DNA from: Gongronella butleri
Lineage: Eukaryota; Mucoromycota; Mucoromycetes; Mucorales; Cunninghamellaceae
NCBI GenBank assembly: GCA_025201375.1
Contig: JAIWZP010000024.1
Span: 1 to 64,000 of the forward strand
Length of the DNA stretch: 64,000 bases
Direction: 5' to 3'
The position numbers were made by a program, and so were the translations under genes. Under the pieces are notes generated by a model. It did not search any database. It saw only the letters and a list, made by a program, of their open reading frames with translations, and was not told the DNA's origin. Shown here one piece after another: positions 10,467 through 22,087 of the stretch (the stretch's first letter is position 1; each line of letters starts with the position of its first letter).

Positions 10467-13400
10467 CTATTTCTGCTTGAGCGTGCGCTGTTTCTCAGCG
10501 TGCTCGACCAGCTTCTTTTCGACAAACATGCCCTACACATACACAAAAAAAAAAAAAAAAAAAAAGTCAGGAAAAAGCGCAAAAAAGGCGGTGCTGCGCC
10601 ATCTCTCCCTTTTTTTCCCATGCATTTTGCTTACTTTTCGCTTGCGCACGGTCTCCATGTACTTTTTGGCGAGATTTTCGCGATCTGCCTTGTCACCCAG
10701 ATCCTCAAGTTCCTCCTCGGTAGTGGGCACCCAAAAGGGATCTTGGTCGAGCATTTCAAACCTATAATTGTTCAAGTTGAGCGCGTGATTTGCCTTTTTT
10801 TATATGCAAATTTACCCGCTGAACACCAATTGGGGGCTGGCGGCACCGGATGTTCGTTTGCGGATCTCATCGGAGAAGCCAAAGCTCTCGACGACGGGGA
10901 GCAATGCCTTGATTTGCCAAAAAGGCGTGCCGTCTTTGAGGTCCTCGGACACTACCTTGCCCTTGCGCTTGTTGATCACGCTGTACACGCGTCCAAGCAC
11001 CTCGGCTGGCGCAAAAAAAAAAAAAAAAAAAAAAAAAAAAGATCGACGATGAACATTTTTTCCAATTGGCCACGTTTTTTTCTTCTTCTTACCATTCGCT
11101 TGGATATCACATGTGTACATGGCGAGAAGCAGGCGTGGGGACCAGTCCAAGAAACCCTGGCGGCAAGCATCGCGCATGGTGGAGATGACCTGGCCCTGGA
11201 TGAGGCCGAGACGCGTGCGGCCATCGGGTATCGCGTTTGCGTCGATTTTGACGTCCTGGACAATGTAGCACGCGCCGGTCATGGGCTCTGCGCAGAGCGG
11301 GCCGGACAGCGTGGTCAATTGGAACGCGGTGTGGATGTGGAAATCGAGGTCCGATAATGCGAGCGTGTGGTCGGCGCCATCCGCGACCGGAGCTGGAGAG
11401 GCATTGATGTCCAAGCGATCGATATCGTCGGCTACAGCCGCACTCGACGAGGCAGCAGCACGGTCGACATCAAAGAAAGAACGACGCTCGTAGCCATTGA
11501 CGCGGTTGATCAGCAAATTGGCGCCAATGCGACGCGGACCAAAGGCCCAAATTCTAATAAAGAGAAGAACATGAGTTACAATGCCGCTTTTTTTTTTTTT
11601 TTTTTTTTTTTTCAGGGATGGGCCCTTACTGATCGACAATGTCGTCCCAGACCGAGGCCAATGGGTCGTGATTTTGCTGGGCTTTTTTGAATTCGGCGCG
11701 GAGTCCTTGCTGGAATTCTTGTGCGGAGAGGACCTTGTCCTGGCTGGCGTCTTGCAAGGCCAGGCTTGGCTGGTCGTCGTCGTTGACAGGGGCAATGCGT
11801 CGATGGCGTGCGAGTTTCTGGTCGACGATGGATTTGATAGTGGTGGTATGGCGTGTCAGGTAATCGGTAACATTTGCAGGCAATGGCACGGTGCGAACTT
11901 TGAGTGAGATGGCATTCTGGGCGGCGGCGAGAGTAAATGTGCCGCGAGGTACCGACACTGGGGTGTTTGGCTGCTGATGATGGTCGTCCAATGCGGCAAC
12001 GGGTGCTTGTTGAAGTTGTTTCACAAGAGGCACCTCGGGATTGATGACGATTGTCTCTCGGAAGGGGACAATTGGCTCCGACACGTGGATATGGATGCGT
12101 GCGAATCGCTCGCGCAGGTCCTTGAGGCATCGTTCCAGATGCAATTCGCCTGCTGTGAGGATGACGTGCTCACCGGTCTCCTGGATCATAACCTGAACAC
12201 AAGGATCGGCCTGGTTAAGCAAGTGCAAGCCCTCGACGAGCTTGTCCATCTCGGTCGGGTCCTCGGGCTCGAGGGCGACGCGCAGAATGGGAGCCGCCTC
12301 GGCGGACGAGACCGTGGCCAGATTGCCAACATCGAGAGTAGATGTGAGCGTGCCGTTTTTGAGCAAATGACCCTCGAGCCCGGCAATGCCAAACACATTG
12401 CCTGCGCTCACTTGATCGAGCGCCTCCAATTCGCGGCCCATGATCAGATACAGCGCCTTGACTTCGATCTCCGTGCAATGCTTGTCCGGCTGACTCGCGT
12501 CGTACTTTGGGCCCAAAACGTGCATTTTTTGCCCGACGCGGATGGTGCCCGAATAAAGACGCGCAAATCCAATCATATGCTCGCCCGACGCGTCTTTTTG
12601 TTGCTGTTGCTGTTGATCGTCGTCATCTTGCTCATTGTCGCGTGATGGCAGATCAAACATGGCACCGGACGCGTCTTGGTTGTCGTCTTGCAAAGTGACG
12701 CCCTGGTCGGCGAGTTGCTGGCGCAGCAGGCGCTGCTGGCGTCCGCGCTCGCGCATTTCCTCGGCAGTCAATGGTTTGCGACGGTTCTCGGGCATCAAAT
12801 CGGCCGGCACGGCAAACATTTTGCTGACGTACGCCACAACAGGCGCGGTATCACTGGTGTCGCACGCGTAAAGCGCGTTTTCCACGTCGTTTGCGGGCTC
12901 TTGGTGATCCTGCGGGTTATCGGGGTACAAGATCTTGGGCAGGCGCAGCTTTTGGGCATCGGAAGGTGGCGGCAGCTGGCCCACAATCGTCAGCAAGACA
13001 CACGTCGATAGAGGGAGCCATTGAGAGAAAATGGCCGACAGCAGCGTCTGTGTGTCGCGTGATCGCAGATCGCGCGGCAACACCTTGATATTCAGCGCGT
13101 TGACAATCTTTTCCGTGCGCTCTCGGTTCCTAAAAGAGAGAAAGAGAAACCATGAGACCAATCGGCCCTCTCAATTTCTTCATTTTCTTACTGTTGCGTC
13201 ACGCTTTCATAAACGGCCCAGATGTTGTCGAGAACGAATTGCACAAACATGGGCTTGAGAGATTTGCCCTTGAGATGCTTTTGTTGGAGGACGCGCTTGG
13301 TCTTTGGATCAAAGTAAAAATCGCCCCACAAACACTTTTGCAACGCTGTATCCTTGACACTGAGCTTTTTCGCGTAAATGGCGGCAAATTGTTGGATACT

Positions 13401-14329
13401 ATACAAAATAAAAAAATTGAGTTGACACGCGTCCACGTGATGTCCATGCGCGCTCTATTACCGGAAGGCCCAGCCGTCAATGGCACTAGAAAAGACAACA
13501 TTGCCACGCGTGGGGTCAAAATAGATGTCCGAGTCATCACGCTCCTCTGTGCTCCAATCGTAAGTGGTATTGGCGTCATCGTGGTCGACTTGCTGCTCAT
13601 CCTTTTGCTGGACAACCTTGCGCGCCTCGTCCTCCATCCAATCACCCGTGAAAAACGTGGCCATCACGGCATTGGCTTGCTCGAGAATCTTGTTGAGGTG
13701 CAAATACGCCTCCAATGGGGTCATTTGCAGCTCCACAATCAGCCGGTCGATCTTGTTGAGCACGAGGATGGGCTTGACCTTGTCAATCCACGCCTGGCGC
13801 AGCACCACAATCGTCTGCGAGCAGATGCCCTCAACGACATCCACCAAAACAAGACCACCGTCGCACAGACGCGACGCTGTCGACACTTCCGACGAAAAAT
13901 CAATATGACCCGGCGAATCAATCAGGTTGATCAGGTATTCGCTCGTCACGGGCGATTCTTTTAGAGAGACAGAGACAGAGACAGAAAAAAAGGCGTGGAT
14001 GAGCGCGTTTTCCTTGATTTTTGCGCATTGATCGCCCTTTTTTTTCTTCTTTTTTCTCTTTTACCTTCCGCCTGCGCGGCCTTGACCAGTTTAAAATACA
14101 GACTGATGGCACTGGACTCCATGGTAATGCCGCGCTCTTGCTCGTCCTCGCGTGAGTCGAGGTAGCGCACCTTGCCCGCCATCTTGGACGAAATAATGCC
14201 ATTGGTAGCAAGCAGCGAGTCTGACAGCGTTGTCTTGCCATGATCGACATGCGCAAGAATACAAATGTTGCGAATATTCTTGGCGTTGGCCTGCAAGTCG
14301 CGTAGCTGCGCTGGGGTCACGGCTGGCAT
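10467..14329 (-). CDS. EFL1: EFL1/Ria1, EF-2-like GTPase of 60S subunit maturation, 1103 aa
   Basis: Exons are 14329-14065, 13957-13462, 13398-13192, 13129-11630, 11553-11093, 11005-10816, 10761-10635 and 10532-10467, 1104 codons including stop, close to yeast Efl1 (about 1,110 aa). The P-loop AHVDHGKT (26-33), the switch with [17 protein letters not shown] (102-106) and NKID form the GTPase domain. An EF-2-like domain II ([14 protein letters not shown]), domain III ([13 protein letters not shown]) and a C-terminal EF-G IV/V region follow. The long Gln/Asp-rich insertion in the middle of exon 4 is typical of Efl1 rather than EF-2. With SBDS/Sdo1 it releases eIF6 from pre-60S ribosomes in the cytoplasm. 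Several introns carry 20-30 nt homopolymer runs. The HMCES gene starts about 180 bp away on the other strand, so the two share a promoter. Confidence 0.95.
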
Positions 14330-14399
14330 TGCAAAAAAATGGGTAAAAAAAAAAGGAAGAAAGAAAGAAAAGGAAAGAAAGGGGAGGAGCAAAAAAGAC

Positions 14400-14432
<33 letters not shown>

Positions 14433-14507
14433 GGGCTTTTATATCCCCTACTTGGGCTGCGGCACCCCGTTTTCGACGCCGCTCTTCTTTTTGCTCTTTT
14501 TACTGAT

Positions 14508-15586
14508 ATGTGTGGTCGTTTTGCCTGCGCCTTGTGCCCCACGGAGCTCCAAGCCAAGCTTCACGAGGACGGACTGCCTGTGCAGGAAGAATGGGTTGAC
14601 GGGGACAAGTTTTACTCGCGCTACAATGTCGCACCACGGTCTTTTGTGCCCGTTGTCCGTGCCATGGGAAACTCGTACAAGTTGCAAGCTATGGTAACAA
14701 AACGACACGCTCAAAAGACGTGTGTTCCCCTGTTGACGCTTTTTTTTTCCATTCAGAAATGGGGCTTTGTGCCGTCTTTTGCGACGAAGCTTCCTGAAAA
14801 TCAGCCGATAAACGCGCGCGACGACACGCTGGAGGCCGGATCACCCATGTTTGACAAGGCGAAGCTGACTCAGCGGTGCATTGTCGTGGCCGACGGATTT
14901 TACGAGTGGAAAAAGCACGACAATGGCAAAAAGACACCTTATTTCACAAAGCGCAAGGACGGCCAGCTCATGTTGTTTGGCGCCTTGTATGCCGAAGCGC
15001 ACCCGTCCGATTGGCCCGAGCCCGTGCTCTATTCCACAACCATCGTCACCACATCACCATCCAAGTTTTTTGAATTTTTACACGACCGCATGCCCCTCAT
15101 TCTCGATCCAAAGGACGCTTTGCGCTGGCTGGACCACTCGCAATCTTGGCAAAAGGACATCTTACCCATGATCAAGCCGTACCAAGGAGATCTGCTTTGG
15201 TAAAGCGTCCGCAAAATTGGCGATGATACAAAAACTCATCCGTTTTTTATTTTTGTAGCTATCAAGTCACCGACAAAGTGGGCCCCACCAAGGCCAATTC
15301 GCCTGATTTCGTCGTGCCCGTCGACCAGCTCAAGGGCTCAATCTCCAACTTCTTTGGCAAGTCAACAGGCAAGCCTGCACCCGCCGCCACCAAGCACGAC
15401 GATGCCACAAGCAAGCCAAAACCCGCCAATTTGCCCCCATCCACAGCCACATCAAAGGAAAAGACCGCGCCTGCGAAACGTACGTCTCCAGCGTCCTCAC
15501 CAGCGTCTTTACCACCAGCCAAAAAAACCAAAGCCAATGCGCCAGCCGGCAATGCATCCATCAAAAGCTTTTTTACCAAGAAATAA
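14508..15586 (+). CDS. SRAP-domain DNA-repair protein (HMCES/YedK family), 318 aa
   Basis: Exons are 14508-14693, 14757-15199 and 15259-15586, 319 codons including stop. MCGRFA at the start places the catalytic Cys at position 2 after Met removal. [23 protein letters not shown] and [10 protein letters not shown] carry the other conserved SRAP residues (Asn, Glu, His). The family forms a thiazolidine crosslink with abasic sites in single-stranded DNA to protect replication forks. The C-tail is Pro/Ala/Lys-rich and disordered, with two PCNA-binding-like motifs, SISNFFGK and the terminal SIKSFFTKK. This matches the location of the PIP box in animal HMCES. The start is fixed by the need for Cys2. 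It is convergent with the LAMTOR5-like gene, whose stop is only about 85 bp away. Confidence 0.93.
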
Positions 15587-15670
15587 TGAATTGATTTTTG
15601 TGTTTTTGCCTAATTTGATGGCGGGGTGAGTGTGTTAAAGAGTGGGGAATCAAGAGAAACGCGAGGGGAT

Positions 15671-16162
15671 CTACATAAAGATGGCGAGCGTAAAGGTGCC
15701 TTGAGGGCGAATGACGATTTTTCTTCCAAAAACAAATGAGTCTCCAATTTACAAGGATACCAATGGCGCTTTACCTGCTATTGTGTTCGACGGTGATGAT
15801 GGGGTAGTCGGACTTGGCCTCGGCGCCATTGGTCTGTTGCTGGAGGCTGATGGCGGCTGTTGCCATGGACGCGATAAATGCCGCGCTTTCTTTGGTCGCG
15901 TCACCACGCGCTATCAAGACACCCTGTAAATGATCCCGAGCCGTGCTAATTCGCGCCTCCGTCGAGTCTTACCTCCCATACTGAACCCCATGGAGTCCAC
16001 GACCAAGACGCCTTGCACGCCTTCTTCGGAAGCACTGTAAAAAAAAAGGAAAAAGATAAATTGAGCCATTGTGTGCTTTAAGCACCTTGAACACACGCCG
16101 TGCCCTCGTGGCTGGCCTCATGCCTACATGGTATCGAGTGTGCTGTTAAGATCAGTGTCCAT
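15671..16162 (-). CDS. LAMTOR5/HBXIP-like Ragulator subunit (roadblock fold), 94 aa, 4 exons
   Basis: Exons are 16162-16128, 16034-15973, 15910-15775 and 15722-15671, which close to 95 codons. The fragments GVQGVLVVDSMGFSMG and ARGDATKESAAFIASM, then ITVEHNSRKIVI near the end, align with animal LAMTOR5 along its whole length (its VLCTDSQGLNLGCRGT region in particular), and the size matches (91 aa). Ragulator anchors Rag GTPases on the vacuole/lysosome for TORC1 signalling. The exon 3 acceptor is the tag at 15911-15913, not the upstream cag, which would break the frame. No exon is long enough for the gene to stand out as an open frame, so it is easily missed. Confidence 0.85.
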
Positions 16163-16849
16163 TATGCAGGTAGAGCAAACAGAAAAACGAAAGAAAAAGA
16201 GAAAGAGCCAATTTGGAAGCCAGATCTGCGATTTCGTGTCTTTTTTATTGTGTTCCGCCCAGTGGCCCATGAATCAGGCTGTTCCTAGAATGGTGGTAGC
16301 GACATCTGGAAATGGACAGATTCTCGGGAGCAGGGGTGGGAAAAATGCGTACAAAAAGAAATTAAAATGATCATTCTGGTCGATTACTCGACGACGACGC
16401 GTCCAATCCATGCCTGAGAGATCTCAAATGAATGAGCAAGCGCGCGTCAAGGATTAAAAGCGTGTGCATATCAAGACGAAATGAATATTCCAGATATTTA
16501 TCCATCAAACACGTATTTGACCTTGATCTCAGCGCACATCGTAATGGTGTGCTAGGCTAATCCCAAAAAACATCTTAGAATCCTGGGTTGCTTGTGACAA
16601 GCAACACCGGGTTTAAATTTGAATCCATTTGAGCAAGTTTTTACGGAGGGGGTAGTATGAACAACGGTTTTCACAAATAAATTGACTTGTGATTCACAAA
16701 CAAGGCACGGTGATGCCCTGAAACGCTGCATATCGTGGACTAGACAGCTAAAAACCGAGTGGGACGTGAATTGAAGCGATCAAAATGCACTCAGGAGCAC
16801 GCTACGTTTAAATGAAAAATCAGTGATGACGAGCTCGCAAAACAAAAAT

Positions 16850-17540
16850 TGCAAAATGAGGTCTCCAGAATGCCACCAAACTTACCCAAATGGTGAACAG
16901 GAGGGAGAAACCACCAAAAATGCAAAAAAAGACCGTGATCTATGTGCTCATTGACGGGCAATGACAAATTTTCGACAAAACTTTCTAGGCCAGTTCCACA
17001 GCCGAAACGCGTCAGAGAGTCTTGCTGTTGCGTCCACCAGGACAAGATGCTACAGATGCATAAAATCCAAAAGGCAAAAAGAGCGTCCACGGCACCAGTG
17101 CGAATTTGTACGTGTTTCAAATTCACTAACACTTTTCTGGTACGCGTTCATTTGGCCAGAACGCTTATTTTCCACTGATCACCGGCACATAGGTACGTGT
17201 CGCGCCGCGTTCTTCCTGATGATCTGACTTTCACGGCGCTGCTATCAAAACTCGTTGAGATTACCTTGACCTGAATGATTTGCATGTTTTGGCGTGCAAC
17301 ACCAAAACTAGTCAATGGACCCCCGATTTTATTTGCATTTTTATCGGTCATTGGAGGCTGTCCACCCTATACTTGAAGGGCATGGCGATCTCGCGACCTA
17401 AATTTGATCCTTTTCAAATCCTCGACTGCACCCCTAGGAAAATCCATGGTTTTCGAAAATGGTGATTGCGCGAGAACTAGGGATCGCAGTGATTCGAGGG
17501 TTGGGTCATTCGAACGTGCAGGCTTGGCATTATTGGCACA
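16850..17540 (-). repeat. Diverged copy of dispersed repeat Rep-B
   Basis: The block around 17280-17520 shares wording with 53760-54000 in the same orientation: an AAAACTAG segment, a GACCCC segment, then TCCTCGACTGCACCCC and AAAATCCATGGTT. The part at 16850-17170 matches more weakly. It is a degraded copy with no coding capacity. Confidence 0.5.
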
Positions 17541-18676
17541 ATGAATAAAATGGCTTTGCAGGTTGTTAAATTCGTGAGCAGGTGACCGAAAACACCAAAA
17601 TTGTGCCACCTGCCATTGTTTCGGGCAAATAGCTGATTAATTGCCGTTCTTATTGCACAGCATGCCGCAGCAGCAACGGAAGCTCAAGTTATCCACAGCA
17701 AGCTTCATCTGAATCAACTCAAAAGGTCCTGACAAAGACGAAAATTGTCGAAATACAGCCATTGGAGATGGTTGACGTTTGGGCAATCCAATCTTTGCTG
17801 AATTTGAGCACATTGTGGTCGATCTCCTTGAAGAGAGCTTGATGCCCATCGCGTTTGTTTGACTCGCAATGCAATTTCTCCACACCTAAAGTCAGCTTTC
17901 TTCTAGCCAATGATGGTAAAACGACGCTTACGACGCATGGATAAAAATAAAACGCGCAATGATGCGCATTTCAACGCTTGGAAAAGCACCAAATACTGTA
18001 TTCATGTCACGGACAGCGATCATGCCAAGCAGAAAAAGAGCAAAGTCTTCATGGCACGCCACCAAATCGAGAAAAATAAGAAAAAGTAGTGGTATCCAAG
18101 CGCCATTGTCACGCGAAATGGTTGAAATGGGTCATGGTAGCACGACAGAATGCCATTGAGCTGAGTTGGATGGCCCTGAGACGCGTTCATGCGCCGAGAA
18201 AATAGATTCATGGAGATCTCACGCCATAAAAAAGGGAAACTCGGGCGCGCGCGGCCAGTCGCTTGTTGAATGTCAGCTCATGCTGCTGTCAAATAGGAAC
18301 AGTGAACGAGCTGACAAATGAGCTCCCCCCTACTACGGCCATTTCATCGTCAACGACAGCGATCCATCGAAAAAAAAAAAAAAGCAAAAACAGATGGTCA
18401 TGGCATCCAATGGCGCCATGGTGGCCTATTTTCATGGCAAGGAAAAAAGTGACAAATCGACAGAGATTACGATGAGCAACCATGTACAAAAAAAAAGGAG
18501 AGGATGACCAAGCGGTGCAAAAGTTTTAAGAGAGGCCTTTTTTGGGGGGAAGCCGAATGGATTTTCCTCATGACGGAATGGCATTTCTGTATGATTGGGC
18601 AGCATGGATTAGTAAAGCCGGCGTTCATTGGTCAATGTCGTGGTTTCCATCCTATCTCTGCGGCTTTCCATGGCGG

Positions 18677-18685
18677 TTTATAAAC
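18677..18685 (+). promoter_or_regulatory. TATA box of thioredoxin reductase
   Basis: TTTATAAAC lies about 75 bp upstream of the first in-frame ATG (18759) and 170 bp upstream of the conserved ATG (18855). A start site 40-120 bp downstream would straddle the first ATG, which bears on isoform choice. Confidence 0.5.
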
Positions 18686-18854
18686 ATGCTGGGCCCTAAA
18701 AAAGCAAAAAGGTGACCCTTTTTTTTTTTTTGCTTCTTCTTTTTCTTCTTTACTTTGGATGGTCTTTTCTCTTATACCACGTACCTCCTTTTTATCCAAG
18801 ACTATTTCTTCTTCGTTCGCTTCTCGTCGCTTCATCCATTCTACTTTTTCTATC

Positions 18855-20131
18855 ATGGCTCCCCAACACCGTAAAGTCGCCGTTATCGGCTCTGGTCCTG
18901 CCGGTAAGTCATTTTCCCCCTCTCCCCTGGTGCCTGCTTGATGTCATTCTTGGATTGGATGGCATGGAGATTGATGATTTTCTTTTTGTTTTTTTAATAT
19001 AGGCCACACTGCTGCTGTCTACTTGGCTCGTGCCAATTTGGAGCCCATCATGTTTGAAGGCATGATGGCCAATGGGTTTGCCCCTGGCGGCCAGCTCACG
19101 ACCACCACGGACGTTGAGAACTATCCTGGTTTCCCCGAGGGTGTGATGGGTGGTGAATTGATGGAGAAGATGCGCGCGCAATCCGAGCGTTTCGGCACCG
19201 TCATTGAAACCGAGACCATTACCAAGCTTGACACGTCGTCGCGCCCCTTCAAGCTGTGGCGTGAGGGCACCGAGGATCAAGAGGAGCCTACCGACACTGC
19301 CGATTCCGTCATTATTGCCACCGGCGCCTCTGCCAAGCGCATGGGCCTTCCTGGCGAAGATGTTTATTGGCAAAACGGTATCTCGGCCTGCGCTGTCTGT
19401 GACGGTGCCGTCCCCATCTTCCGCAACAAGCCTCTCGTCGTCATTGGCGGTGGTGACTCTGCCGCTGAAGAGGCCATGTACCTGACCAAGTGTAAGTCAA
19501 AAAGAAAAAAAAAATGATAAAAAAAAGAAAAGGAGCTAGAGAAAAAAAAGGGTCGCGTATTGGCTAGGATTGAGGTCATGCATTGGCCATGAAAAGAGTG
19601 ATGGAGAGGCCATTTACAAAGCAATTGAAAGGCAATTGGGGCTGACAGTTTCCTATTTTCTTTGGTTTTTTTTTACTAGATGGCTCGCACGTGCACGTTT
19701 TGGTTCGCCGTGATGTGCTCCGTGCGTCCAAGGTGATGGCTTCGCGTCTTCTCAAGCACCCCAAGGTGACTGTGCACTTTAACACGTCTGCCACCGAGAC
19801 CCTGGGTGACGGCAACTTGCTGTCGCACGTCGCGATCAAGAACAATGTCACTGGTGAGATCACCAAGCTCGAAGCCAATGGCCTCTTTTATGCCATTGGC
19901 CACGAGCCCGCCACTTCGCTCGTCAAGGGCGTCGTCGACCTCGACAGCGAGGGCTACATCAAGACCATCCCCGGCTCCACCTTGACCAATGTCCCCGGTC
20001 TCTTTGCCGCCGGTGATGTCCAAGACAAGCGATACCGTCAGGCTATCACGTCCGCTGGCTCCGGCTGCATGGCCGCCCTCGATGCTGAGCGCTACATCAG
20101 CGACTTGGAGGCCGAACAGGAGGAGAAATGA
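18855..20131 (+). CDS. TRR1: Thioredoxin reductase, low-Mr NADPH-dependent, 329 aa (361 aa from an upstream ATG)
   Basis: Exons are 18855-18903, 19003-19491 and 19680-20131, 330 codons including stop. FAD-binding GSGPAG, the redox pair in CAVCDGA, the NADPH motif [10 protein letters not shown] and the second FAD motif [10 protein letters not shown] identify the fungal cytosolic type. It reduces thioredoxin using NADPH. The start chosen is the ATG before APQHRK, as in fungal Trr1. The same frame stays open upstream to an ATG at 18759. That adds 32 residues with no acidic residue and several Ser, Arg and Phe (SSSFASRRFIHSTF), typical of a mitochondrial presequence. One gene may therefore supply both compartments, through alternative start sites or leaky scanning. 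Confidence 0.96.
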
Positions 20132-20671
20132 TTACGCTCGGGCTCAAAGTTGTAGATAAAATAGATTTTTTTTAAATGGTATCCTTTTTTCTCGTTCCCG
20201 CATTCCCTCTCTCCAACCTCACCATCCCCCTCCCCAACTCAGTCATTAAAAACATGCTTACAGTGATATATGATAGTAATTTAAAAATGTCAAATTTGGG
20301 ATCGACATCATGGAAAATAAAAAAAATAGAGTGGCGTGCGCCGCAATTGCCGCAATTTGTGGCTATTTTTTTTTTTTTTTTTTTGGCCCTGTCTTTTTTT
20401 TCCCAGTGGCATGTGAGAGAAAGCAGCAAGGGCATCCACGGAAGACCGGCTTGGCTCAAAAAGGAGAGCTCAGGCGCGCACCTACAAAAGATGCCTGTTT
20501 TGATTGAACCAGTCGCGATGGAGGGCTGGGATTCAACTCCCGCAAATAAAAGGGAGATCACAGGAACCAAAAACCGTAAGATTTTCACACTCTTTTCTTT
20601 TACCCCCTTTTTTTCCCACTCTTTTTTTTTCTGTTTCTTTTGCTTGTTTTTTCTTCTTTTTTTGCCCCCCT
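20132..20671. other. Intergenic between TRR1 and the acidic membrane protein gene
   Basis: T-run rich; no gene seen. The open frame that runs through this stretch into the next gene is an upstream extension, not a supported N-terminus. Confidence 0.5.
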
Positions 20672-22087
20672 ATGATACCGTTATATTACAAGCTGCTTTT
20701 TGTCTTGTTTTGTGTACTTGCGGTCCAAGCACAGGACGTGCAAGAGCAACAAGTAGACGAGCCACAGCAACAGCAAGACGGAACGGCGCTTGGGGCACCT
20801 GTTTCCGTGGAAGACAGCGCGCCCGACTATTTTTTGGACGACGAGCTGCTCGAGGACGAAGCAGAGGATGACGTTGAGCAGCAAGACGAAGACGATATTG
20901 ACCAATCTACCGCGTTTGACATTGACAATGAGCCGCTAGACTATTATGGCTTTGCACCCGATGCCACGCCCGAGGATGAGGAAGGCGACGAGCTGGGCGA
21001 GGAGGAATTCCTTGTTGGCGACGATGAGGATGATCAGGACTTGCATGACATTGATGATTATCTGTATGAAGACGACGAAGAGCCATTGCCCTTTAAAAAT
21101 GACGAAGACATCGACCTTGACCAGCTTTTGTTCGACGCCAGTCTCAAGGATGCGCCCCTTGAGTGGCCCGACGACCCATTGATCGCCCCACCCAACTTGG
21201 AAGACCAGGATGATCACGAACACGACCATTCTCCGCAAGCTGCACATGTCCACGACCCCGCCGACCCCGCCGCTTCACACGATGATGTCGATGAATTGCT
21301 TGCCAATGCCGACGATGCCCTACAAGTCGCCGACGACGGCCTCCTCGACGACGACGGCCACCCTGACCATGTGCATGACGACGAAAATGACACCCAAAAC
21401 CAGAATCAAGACCAACAGCAGAAGCAACAAGACCAACAGCCCCCCTCTATTATCAATGAGGCACCATTACAGCCTGCTACCGCCGCCTCCACCACCAATG
21501 CCTCCTCTACAGCATCCCCGCATTACAAGGTGCCCATGTTGGCCATCATCGTCCTTTTGGGCTTGCTTTACAAGGCGTCCAACAAGGTATGGACCGTCCT
21601 TTCAAAAAAAAAAGGAGCTTTCGCGGCGATCTTTCACCCTTTTTGACACTCCCTTTTTTTTTTTTTTAATTAACCACCCCCTTCTTGGTATTCTCTTGAC
21701 AGCGCTTCCACCGACGAGACCGCAATGACTCGTACTTGCCGGTAAGAAAGAAATCCATGAAAAAATTCAAAGGTTTGTTGTCTCACGCTTAATTGGCACT
21801 TTTTGGGTAACCAGGTGCATACGAAATCCATGGACATGACCAATGACAGCAGCAAGCTGTCTATTCGCGTCGATCTGCATACCCCTGAGCACACACCATA
21901 CCCAACATCCGGCAATTCTACAAGCACAACCCCTACAAAAACCGCATCCACGCCATTGCCGCAGCCAAGCCCATCTTCGTCGCATGCACGCCGCTCCTCG
22001 GGCATTGCCGCGACGCACACCACCGGCCACACGCGTCGCATCTCGGCCACGCATTCAATTACCAAAGAAACAAAATACAACCAGTGA
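20672..22087 (+). CDS. Type I membrane protein with long acidic lumenal domain, 408 aa
   Basis: Exons are 20672-21586, 21703-21741 and 21815-22087, 409 codons including stop. The N-terminus YYKLLFVLFCVLAVQA is a signal peptide. Residues from about 20 to 285 are dominated by Asp, Glu and Gln, with His-Asp stretches (HEHDHSP, HPDHVHDDE) that could bind metal. A transmembrane helix follows (VPMLAIIVLLGLLY, about 290-303). The cytosolic tail of about 105 residues is basic and Ser/Thr/Pro-rich (RFHRRDR, ARRSSGIAA). The start is the Met directly before the signal peptide; the frame is open further upstream but across promoter T-runs. No family is recognised. The layout would fit a secretory-pathway calcium-binding or cargo protein, which is a guess. 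Confidence 0.75.

Larger units (their letters stand above)
16163..18758. other. Gene-poor interval with a diverged dispersed repeat
   Basis: No convincing gene. The stretch 16850-17540 is a degraded copy of the dispersed repeat called Rep-B here (separate entry). The rest is AT-rich with short, overlapping, non-conserved open frames. Confidence 0.5.

Noticed and set aside
10452..12645. Long plus-strand frames antisense to EFL1
   Set aside because: These are shadows of EFL1 exons; conserved EFL1 motifs and splice sites fix the minus strand.
20440..20550. tRNA-like A-box (TGGCTCAAAAAGG) and B-box (GATTCAACTCC) words
   Set aside because: The spacing is too long for a normal tRNA, and no acceptor stem or anticodon arm can be folded by eye.
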